Source: Dysidea avara (taxonomy: Eukaryota > Porifera > Demospongiae > Dictyoceratida > Dysideidae). From it: a stretch of DNA of 64,000 bases. The stretch lies in contig NC_089275.1 in assembly GCF_963678975.1 (NCBI RefSeq), forward strand, positions 22,071,977 to 22,135,976. Reading direction: 5' to 3'. Below are positions 55,754 through 64,000 of this stretch, in pieces. The notes beneath the pieces are model-generated. The model had not been told where the DNA came from and made no database searches. It saw only the letters and a program-made list of their open reading frames with translations. The translations under genes were made by a program, and so were the position numbers. Every line of letters starts with the position of its first letter. Position 1 is the first letter of the stretch.

Positions 55754-57288
55754 ACACACACAGTATATTATATAATTATGCAATGTATGCCATTAATCTT
55801 ATATATGCACTGGAGACATATACACCACCATGGTGCATGAGCAAAAAATGAATGTTCTCTTGAACACTCCTACATTTCTTGTCATGTACCTACCTACATC
55901 CAAATAGGTAAACATACTGTGCAGCAGATATGATATGTAGCAAACTGTACACTGTCTATCAGTACAGTACTAGTGCAGCTCATTCAGATAACTTAGCCAT
56001 ATTCTGTATCTTATCTGCTAGTTTGCTAATTAAATTGTCTCACTGTGTCTGCAGCTGTTCACATCAAACAACATGATGCAAACTTGATATTATACATGAT
56101 TTTTAAGTATTCAAAGTGAAATTAACACCTCTCTAATAAAGCATACAGTAGATTATCAGTACTTTTGAAAAAGCAGTTTAAGACTCATAAATTGTGAAAT
56201 ACACCCAGCTTCCTGACACACACACACATACACAAAATAAAATGCGTACTTTTACCAGAAATGGATTGTTGGCCCAATGCTCTATCATATTCCACTCTAT
56301 CTTTTCTTCGGAACTTGCAAGTCTGGTTTCTGCAGTGGCTTATATATAGACCCTGTGAAAGCCATAATTTGAGGTTTAGCACCATTCACCATCTTCATTG
56401 GATTAGTAACCTCAGCTCAATTTAAAATATTATAAAAAGGATCTCGTTTATACAAGACAACAGTACATTTGCTATGTATATTCATATTCTTTCACACACT
56501 CATGGATTTGTTGGAATAGTGTGTAGTGAGCTTGGATGAGATGCCTTGAAGAGTTTGCCAGTTGTGTTCTCCTTTTTTTGAGTGCAAGGACTGTCCATGA
56601 AGAGTCCAAATTTGATCCCTGAATTGGGATATCAGAAACTGTACGTAGATCACAGGGGACTCATGTCTTCTCCCTCAGTTTCCATCACTTATGCACACTT
56701 GTATATTAAACAAGATGAACCCAGCATTTATTTTAACTTTTACAAGTACTTGTAATCTTTTGTGTAACTATGTACTTTGTCTAAACCACCCACCTTTATT
56801 GGATTAGTAACCTTAGCTCAATTTGAAATAATTATTATAAAGGATCTCATTTATACAAGTCAACAATACATTTGCTATGTATATTTCTATTCTTTCACAC
56901 AACAATATATAATCTTAATCTGTATTATCATAGCCAGGATTTTCCCAGGGGGTTTCCATCAGCACCCCTAAGTTGTTAGCAGCAGGGATTTGGGGGTACA
57001 GGCCCAATGCAACTTGAGACCTTCCATGCACTTAAGTCCTAAGGAGTAATTACAGTAATCACAATGATTCATCCATAAGTATAGCAATTTGTTAAGTTTT
57101 GGACCAGAACCAAGGGGCCTACACATACAAAATCCACTAAAAAAAATGAAATGATTTACAAACAATCAATCAAACTTTAACCATTATTTGATTTCTAATC
57201 GCACCGGGAATCTGTCTTGTACACCTATAAGTGGGAGTGTGAATAAACATAGTTAACTAACCAGAGAAATGTGCCTTATAATATGTAA
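55754..57288. other. Non-coding region with a duplicated block
   Basis: No gene recognised. 56395-56500 and 56795-56905 are similar direct repeats (TTGGATTAGTAACCT, AGCTCAATTT, AAGGATCTC, ACATTTGCTATGTATATT, ATTCTTTCACAC), 400 bp apart. Around 56940-57010 a block CCAGGATTTTCCCAGGGGGT resembles ends of common DNA elements, but no matching partner was found. Confidence 0.5.
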
Positions 57289-57406
57289 TAGTTATACCAC
57301 GAGTAAGAGTGCTTTACCTGATACATACACACAAGCACGAGGGCCGCAGGCCCAAGTGCGAGTGCATGTATATCAGGCAAAGCACGAGTGCCCAATGGTA
57401 TAACTA
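57289..57406. mobile_element. 118-bp hairpin element
   Basis: Begins TAGTTATACCA and ends TGGTATAACTA; arms pair through AGTGCTTTACCTGATAcATAC / GTATATCAGGCAAAGCAC and a central GGGCCGCAGGCCC stem. Imperfect palindrome over its whole length; no coding capacity. Confidence 0.75.
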
Positions 57407-58276
57407 ATATGTTCCACTTTAGCATACAGACTCATCTAATTGGCAGTAACAAAAGCAACACAATATACAACAGTATCAAGAACAACACAATACAAAAAAT
57501 ATCAAAAAACAAATGTAGAAAATATTTACACATCAAACATTAGTTAAACTTTACGAAGATGACAGAAAGGCAGATGAAACAAGTACAATAGATTAATCCT
57601 CAGTCTTGTGTGACCACAGTCAGATTGTCACACTTAAGGAAAATCTGCTTGGGCATGGCAAGAGAGTGTAAGTGTATATAAATATAAATATATACCAATT
57701 GTAAAAAAAACAAAACAGTTATGTTTGTCCACTAGCTAGCAGCAGTTACAGGCCATGAAAATCTTTTGAGAACATATCATACTTGTATGAGCTGCGCTGT
57801 CAAGGATCTGTTTGATAATAGATTTGATGGTAACAGAAGGTTGTATAAAATCAGTGAAACTGTTGATTGTTCTGAATAGAAGTCAGCAGGTATAGAAAAA
57901 CTCGGTACACTAATTAGTTTCAATTGTTTCATAGTAGCTGGCAGCTGGATATCTGCAGGTAAATCAAGCACTGCAAGCAGCTGTGGATATTCAGCCTTGT
58001 TTTGTTTCCTAGATGTAGCAGATTGAAGGATATGTTTGATCTGCTAAAGATTGTGTTAGTTCAATAGCGACTGAGGGTGTAGCTGAGTAATACACAACAA
58101 TATCTGGCTACTGAAAAGATGTGGTGACTAGGGTTGGTAGAATGGTAACTTGTAATTGTAATTGTAATATTTAAAAAGGGAGTCCACTCAGCTTAAGCTG
58201 ATTTTCAGCAGAACCATGTAAACAGTATACAAAAATACACAACACAAATATACACACCAGCAAAAAAGATACTTAA
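57407..58276. other. Non-coding region, 3' side of the retrotransposon
   Basis: No gene recognised. Probably contains the decayed 3' end of the minus-strand retrotransposon (58277 onwards); the boundary is not visible to me. Confidence 0.35.
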
Positions 58277-59804
58277 TTAATTAAAATACAAATACTTAAG
58301 TGATGACAAAGTGGTAGCCTGTACAACAGCTAATGCCAAACTGTTCCATAAAATTGTTCCATGATAAAAGAAACTTCTTTTACAAAAGCTAGTGGCAACT
58401 CTGGGAACAAATAGGTGATTAATATTACGTCCACAATAACCTGTCACATCTTTAGAATACTGAAAAACATTTAGCAAATTTGAGGGGGAATAATTATTTA
58501 CAGACTTGCAAACTTGAATGGCTGTGCGATAACATCGACATTCAGTCAAAGTAAAAGATAACCTGGAAGCACAGAATGGTGGCAACCTCTTGGTATACTT
58601 AGAATGTACTCTTTCAATCATACTAGTAGACTTGGCAGTAGTAGGACACCAGAAAACATCACAATAGTCAAAAACTGGCAGCACAAAAGCAGTGTACAGC
58701 AAACAAAGTATTCTTGGTGATAATGACCCTAACCAAAGGATTGAAGCAATTCTAAATCGAACTCTTGACATTACATTAGAAACATGCAAATTCCATGAGA
58801 GTGTAGGGTCAATTGTAACTCCTAAATAATGAACAAAAACTAGCTTGAGTCAATATTGAATGTGCTTCCAACAGAAACATTAAGGGTTTTATTTGACAAC
58901 TCCCGATAAGCATTGAATTAAATTTGACAACATTTAAACATAGCTGTGAACTGCAGAGCCAGTGGGTCACATCATCTATGTCAGATTGTAAATGTGATTC
59001 CACTACACTTTAGTCTGAATGACTACAGTGCATCTCAGCGTCATCAGCATACAAATCCAAACTGTAGTATTTGACAACAGTAGGCAGGTCATTGATATAC
59101 AGAGCAAAAAGCACCTTGAGGCACACCAATTGACACTGTGCCCCAATCAGAAAGGTCACCACGAAATGTAACTCTTTGCTGTTGGTCAGAAAGATAGTCA
59201 TGTAATAAGTCAAAGCTTGATCCTTGAAATCCATAAAACCTCAATTTAGACAGCAAAGTATCATGATCAACAGTGTCCAAAACCTTGGCTAAGTCTAAAA
59301 ATACAGCTCCAGTAAATTTACCCTCATCAGTAGCTCTCAACCATTTATCTGTTACATGTAACAATATACATCTTGTGTAGAATAACCAGCACAAAAACCA
59401 GATTGGTGGGCAGAAAGTATTTTTATATTGTATTAATGAAGATGTGAAACAATTTGATTGTATAAAATTTGCTCTAAAACCTTGGATAAGATGGGCAGTA
59501 CAGAAATAGGTCAAAATTGTGATAAACTAGTGCATTGCTTACACCTTGGCACAGGACTCACAAAAGCTTGCTTCCACTAGTAAGGAACTAAAGAACTGCC
59601 AATACACTTATTAATTTAAATTTTAATGAGTCGCACCATATTAAGGAGGAGCCCTAATGAACCGAGTTGACAAACCATCAGATCCAGTAGCTTTATGTAA
59701 ATCCAAACCGGTGACAACTGATGAAATTATTTCAGTATTGGCAGAAGCAAACTTAAGAGAAGGTACAGTTCTATCTTTGAAGAGTTTCTCCACAAACACA
59801 GTAG

Positions 59805-60328
59805 TAGGCTTGAGCCAATTATGCTTTGAAAATAGCCTATTATGCTTTTGAGCAGTGCTCAAAAATCCAGCCTATTATGCTCAAAATTATGCTCTCAAAA
59901 TCAAGATAATGCAGAGCTGACTGTTTTATTAGAGTATATCTTCATTTCCTGATTGCTCTATTAGAGTAAGTGAACTGCTCTATTACAGTATTCTATCTTA
60001 TTTCCACGTTGCCAGACCCTATTTCTCCGCATGGCGCTTATTGATTGGAAATTATAAGCGCCTGCTTTGGCAACGCGAGACTAATTTCCATAAAGTGTGA
60101 ATAATCAGTCAAGAAATAGTAAAAGTAATAACACTGCAAGGTTTTTGATATGAAATGCAGTAATATTAATAACGTGCAGTGTGCTCATGTTGTGCAGTAT
60201 TTTTGGCGCGCGCATTGCGCGTTTTAATTAAATTTCTTGAAAATCGTCCTATTATGCTGGCATAATGCTTGATGCTTTTGCTAGCCTATTATGCTCGAAA
60301 TTATGCCGGCATAATTGGCGCAAGCCTA
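59805..60328. mobile_element. hAT-type non-autonomous element inside the retrotransposon
   Basis: Ends TAGGCTTGAGCCAATTATGC and GCATAATTGGCGCAAGCCTA (one mismatch), flanked by CACAGTAG on both sides (59797-59804, 60329-60336). Subterminal CCTATTATGC/GCATAATAGG blocks repeat several times in both orientations. It holds three copies of the dispersed 20-bp motif (59918-59991) and a nested hairpin (60004-60083). The retrotransposon reading frame resumes after the right duplication. Confidence 0.9.
60004..60083. mobile_element. Small hairpin of the TAGTCTC...CCAGACC family
   Basis: CGTTGCCAGACC on the left and GGCAACGCGAGACTA on the right, with GGCGCTTATTGATTGGAAAT then TATAAGCGCC in the centre. 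Same architecture as 10930-11047 and 10457-10789. It is a third level of nesting: retrotransposon, hAT element, hairpin. Confidence 0.7.
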
Positions 60329-60775
60329 CACAGTAGCTGGCACAAAAGAAGTAACATTAGCTAGCAACAGTCTTATGTGGAATTGCTAGGGAATGATTGT
60401 TGAAATCATTAGCTGTAACCGAAAGTTGAGTGTCCTCAACACCCTTAGAATGCCTAGATAAGCATTGAAAGTGTCTCCACAATTTCCTGGGCTTGCTGCT
60501 AAGAGCCCAGGAAATTTAGTAGCTTCACTAAATCACAAACCCTGGAAGTCAGACATCTCTTTTAGCTGAGAGGCTAGCATGCCAACAGCACAATTTTCAA
60601 ACGGAACTGAAATTTCCGGTAGGCAAGTTATAACTTAATAACCGGAATTCGGAACTGAACTTCGGAATTAACGTATCACGTAAAATGTGTCCCACCCACT
60701 TCCTCACAAGATACGTCTCGAGGTAAGTGCAAGCCTGCAAGCTCGAGTCTCCACCGAGTTTATAAGAGGAACGTA

Positions 60776-61577
60776 ATGGGGAACGTAATGGGGAATCGCT
60801 CTTCAGAACCACAAGACAATCACTCCGAGTCTCCTGAAGGACATGCCGAAAGGCGAACGGTGAAACCCCTAGAGGGAGATGAAGTGATGAAGGCGAAAGA
60901 ACAAGATGATATAACACAGAAGGAACAACAAAGTAAAGAGGACGCTGCAACAAAGCAAACCGGCGGGGATGAAGTCATGAAGATAATAGAACGAGATGAC
61001 ATAACACAAAAAGAGGAACAAAGTAAAGGGGACACTACAATAAAGCAGACCAAAGGAGATGAAGTCACGAAGACGACAGAACAAGGTGACGTAACGCAGG
61101 AGGAGCAAAGTGAAGGGGAGGCTACCGCAAAGCAAACTGAAGGAGATGAAGTGGTGAAGGCGAAAGAACAAGATAAACCGCTAATAATACAAACTGAGGG
61201 CCTAAGTAAAGGAGATGCTACCACAATGCAGACTGAAGTCATGAAGACAAAAGAACAAGATGAAGAAACACAGGAGGAGGAGCAAGGTAAAGGGAATGCT
61301 ACCACAAAGCAAACCAGAGAAGATGAGGTCATGGCAAAAGAACAAGATAAAATAATGATTCAAAATGAGGGGCTAGATGCTACCACAAGGCAGACTGAAG
61401 GAAATAAAGTCATGAAGACAAAAAAACAAGATGAAATAACACAGGAGGAGGAGCAAGGTAAAGAGGACACTACAACAAAAACCAAAGGAGATGAAATGAT
61501 GAAGGCAAAAAAACGAGATGAAACAACACAGGAGGAGGAGCAGAGTAAAAGGGAGGCTACAACAAAGCAATCCAAAG
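60776..61577 (+). CDS. Charged repeat protein with myristoylation-type start, first exon
   Basis: Two in-frame ATGs (60776, 60788) each start MGN; MGNRSSEP after the second fits the N-myristoylation pattern (Gly2, Ser6). About eight imperfect repeats of some 27-31 residues follow, typified by GDEVMKAKEQDDITQ then KEEQSKGDATTKQT. Very rich in Lys, Glu, Gln, Thr and Asp with few hydrophobic residues, so probably disordered or loosely coiled. The frame would end TLVS-stop at 61594, but a donor CCAAAG|gtacac at 61577 (phase 1) suggests more exons. One candidate acceptor, TTTCTCAG at 62528-62535, opens a phase-compatible 48-codon segment (ALSALSKEWFTKASAFCGSG...) ending at 62684. I do not recognise the family. 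Confidence 0.55.
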
Positions 61578-61599
61578 GTACACTAGTCAGCTAACTTTA

Positions 61600-64000
61600 C
61601 AAGTTTTTTTCTAATTCCTTGACTCAGGCTCCACCCACGTTGCTCATAGTTTAATATTTTTGATGCCCAATTCCCATCTACAACAGCTATAAAGTAAAAT
61701 GCCGTTGTCAGAATGAGAAACTAAATTCAGTATTTACTAGGGACTGTATAGGAAAATAGCTGGTGGTACATCAAAAGAATCAGCTGTTACAGTAATAGCT
61801 GATACCAGGTGCATATTCGTAGCCAGCCTGTGGGTTGGCGTATAGTTTCCTGAAATTGTTTTCCTAAAAATTTGTACATGTTCGTTTGTTGGGGAATGGG
61901 ATGGGAACAGAAACAGCTCATGGAAAATGCCTGATAAAAAGTCATCATGTTGGATATGGGTTGGATTTTGCAGTACAAGGTTTCTTTGCAGCATTAAGTT
62001 TTGGGTCCTTGAAACGATCGAAACACTTTAATAGAGCAGTCACCTGCATTTAAGTATACTTTAATAGAGCAATCAAGAATGTTTCACTAACTATCCTACC
62101 GTACAGCATTAATAGCCTAGTAATTGATGGACTATTAGTATAGCTGTATAGATTAGGTATATAGACTAGCAAAGTCATTAACATTGAAAGTTAGCTACTC
62201 CCTTAAAACCATAAAATTTAAACCATAACTATAGCATAAGTAGGTTTACAAAGGACAGTAATTAACTGACAGTGCCTGCATATAGGGAAGTTGGACGTGT
62301 AACCTCAGAAATAAGTCACATGATGGGTATGCGGTAGCTGCAGTATGTGTATATAGGTGCATGGCTTCAATGGGGAGACTAAGGACAATATGAGCAGTCA
62401 TGTGGTACTCCTCTTGGAGCCACTTCAGTTTTACAAGCATACCAGTGCTGCATGCATACTCCCATCATATGTGACCATCTAAGCAACAGCCCGTCTAGTT
62501 TGCACAACCTCCGAATTTTTTTTTAAATTTCTCAGCATTATCTGCATTGTCCAAGGAATGGTTCACCAAAGCTTCTGCCTTCTGTGGGAGTGGTTTTGGA
62601 ATTACAGCACTAGAAAGAAGGAAATCGATTTGTACAGTGACTATACTAAAAATAAACTACAGGTGCTTGCATTCGCAGCCATAACTTCTGTTTGGATTAG
62701 TCTACAAAGTTGGAATTTGGCTTACAATGTTCACCATGGATTGGCAGATTGCAACCAAGGTATAGTTTAGCCTTGCAGTCACTTGCGCATAGACGTATGA
62801 AGGAGGTTTTGTTGAAGAAATGGCGATGATTTTGTTTGCATCTACCGATTCATAAACAAATGCACGTGACACACAAACCATTGGGGCTACAGAAATGAAA
62901 CAAAGATTTTGAACTCCCCATGAGTAGCCAAATATGATGGTGTATAGTTTTAATCAATTTGAGTCTTCTTTCTCGAGGACTGGCCCAATAAAAATTTGCA
63001 TATTTTCTCTTGTAGCATGTGTAATTTTATGAATTATTCTTAAATTTTGATTTTCTTAATATGCACGCTTGTGCGAGCTAGACGGGTTTTCGCTGAGACG
63101 GTCACATATGACTTCTTATCTGGAAGCAGTAGGTGCAGTTTTCGAAGCCTATAATAGGCACTGTCGGTTAACTAGAGTACTTTGTGAGTCTCGGGTTTTT
63201 GTTTAATAGCTGAATAAGTTAAAATTATGGTTTCAAACTTTCAATATTGTCTATATCCCTAGTCTATGACAGCTATAGTCCATCCTTGACTACTCTATTA
63301 GAGTATTTTAATTTTTAATGTAGGTGACTACCCTATTAGAGTGTTTCGATCACTTTAGTGAAAGAATCCAAACAATGCTACAAAGAAACGGTACTTTTTC
63401 GATGTGCTATGGTCCTTACTCTAGTTAAAAATTCCAATTTTTATTGTGTACTTGTCTATGTTATGGTTTTCCACACCCATGTGAGCAAATGCTTCTAGCT
63501 ACTCTCGTATTAAAACCTGTATTGTTTCTGCTGTGTGTATAGCTATTAACCAATTAAATTTTAAAGTTTGGCCAGTTCCAAAATGGGTTGCTTGTTCTAA
63601 AAACAGGTTGACCCATTTTGAAACAGGCTGACTAATATCAAATTTGGCTGCAACTGTTTGCTGCTACTCCTTGCCTCTGGCTGTTGCCACTTGCTACTAA
63701 TACAGGTTGCTGCTGCTTGCTCATTGCTACTTTCTGCCACTTTCTTCTGGCTGGATGCAAGGGCAGCTTTAGGAGAAATACCGAAGTACCCATCAAAATT
63801 TTATACTACATTTGTGCTAGCTGGGAAGCTAGTAGAATAAGCATATCAAAATGAAAAAAACGAGGATGGAGGGAAAATTTCTTCCAGGTATCAATGAGAG
63901 GTGATAAATTACGTTGTTACTGTATATTAGGGACACTTTTTGATGTATTGCAGCTCCCTCTGACATGTTTTATTAGATCAGCAAAAACAATTGCTATACT
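61600..64000. other. Mostly non-coding right flank
   Basis: Apart from the candidate second exon of the repeat protein (62536-62684), no gene is supported. It carries four copies of the dispersed 20-bp motif, in two close pairs: 62023-62042 and 62055-62075 (minus), 63287-63306 and 63325-63344 (plus). The open frame at 63658-63840 lies in CTGCTA-rich simple sequence. Confidence 0.45.
63287..63344 (+). repeat. Dispersed 20-bp motif TGACTGCTCTATTAGAGTAT (one of the paired sites)
   Basis: Representative entry. Sites I find, allowing a few mismatches: 5949-5968, 16525-16543 (minus), 22525-22544, 23461-23478, 23688-23707, 42412-42430, 46465-46484 (minus), 59918-59937, 59950-59968, 59971-59991, 62023-62042 (minus), 62055-62075 (minus), 63287-63306 and 63325-63344. 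The core CTCTATTAGAG is a near-palindrome. Sites lie in introns, intergenic DNA and inside unrelated transposons, never in exons. Confidence 0.8.

Larger units (their letters stand above)
58277..60540 (-). pseudogene. Decayed non-LTR retrotransposon, reverse transcriptase
   Basis: Read from right to left, the reverse-transcriptase order is kept in broken frames. First comes a block before the RT (DFNNHSLAIPHKTVAS, about 60370-60430), then LDLHKATGSDGLSTRF (about 59660-59720), GAVFLDLAKVLDTVDHDTLL, VTFRGDLSDWGTVSIGVPQG, the catalytic LYADDAEMHC (about 59030-59060) and a thumb region WLGSLSPRILCLLYTAFVLP...FDYCDVFWCP (about 58670-58740). The blocks suit the Jockey/CR1-like group. No endonuclease domain was found, and frames shift several times, so it cannot be active as it stands. 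A hAT-type element (59805-60328) interrupts it. Confidence 0.85.

Noticed and set aside
60820-61332. 170-codon minus-strand frame of Cys/Ser/Phe/Val
   Set aside because: It is the reverse of the charged repeat exon (60776-61577); its periodicity is that of the plus-strand repeat.
63658-63840. 60-codon Leu-rich frame resembling a signal peptide
   Set aside because: It comes from CTGCTA-rich simple sequence with no supporting exon or domain.

Overview
The window is a eukaryotic, AT-rich, intron-rich genomic segment, very probably from an early-branching animal and most likely a demosponge. Reasons: a CARD-NACHT-LRR-Death gene of the kind expanded in sponges, a TRANK1-like TPR/ankyrin/UvrD gene, a Fringe-like glycosyltransferase, a P-superfamily DNA transposon with matching ends, and many short terminal-inverted-repeat elements. 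Species is not determinable from the sequence alone. Gene models were built by hand from reading frames, splice sites and exon phases; no transcript evidence was available.

Layout. 0.9-5.5 kb (minus): a Fringe-type glycosyltransferase with nine identifiable exons, ending in the diagnostic Fringe C-terminus, whose stem is made of a 198-bp coding tandem repeat; its 5' exon is missing (a membrane-anchor exon at 11.9-12.0 kb is a weak candidate). 5.5-12.4 kb: intergenic or intronic DNA full of miniature inverted-repeat transposons, two of them nested. 12.5-27.4 kb (minus): a 7-exon, about 3,069-residue TRANK1-like gene (TPR, ankyrin-type region, UvrD/superfamily-1 helicase motifs, long C-terminal region with a zinc-finger-like site). 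27.9-33.9 kb (minus): a second copy of its N-terminal TPR-ankyrin module, either a separate 584-residue gene or the 5' part of one 3,608-residue gene; both readings are phase-consistent.

36.1-40.6 kb: a complete P-superfamily transposon with about 41-bp inverted repeats and a 7-bp target duplication; it has a six-exon transposase on the minus strand and a convergent 354-codon reading frame on the plus strand whose ATG lies inside the terminal repeat. 43.3-55.8 kb: an innate-immunity cluster on the plus strand. It holds a Death-Death gene, two tandem, decayed NLR units of about 2.5 kb, then an apparently intact six-exon, 988-residue NLR ordered CARD-NACHT-LRR-Death. The tail exons of the Death-Death gene and of the NLR are paralogous, so the cluster grew by tandem duplication.

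56-60.6 kb: repeats and a decayed, minus-strand non-LTR retrotransposon, itself interrupted by a hAT-type element that contains a further hairpin element. 60.8-61.6 kb (plus): first exon of a charged, roughly 30-residue-repeat protein with an N-myristoylation-type start. A 20-bp motif with a near-palindromic core recurs at least 14 times through the non-coding DNA and is not explained by any gene.
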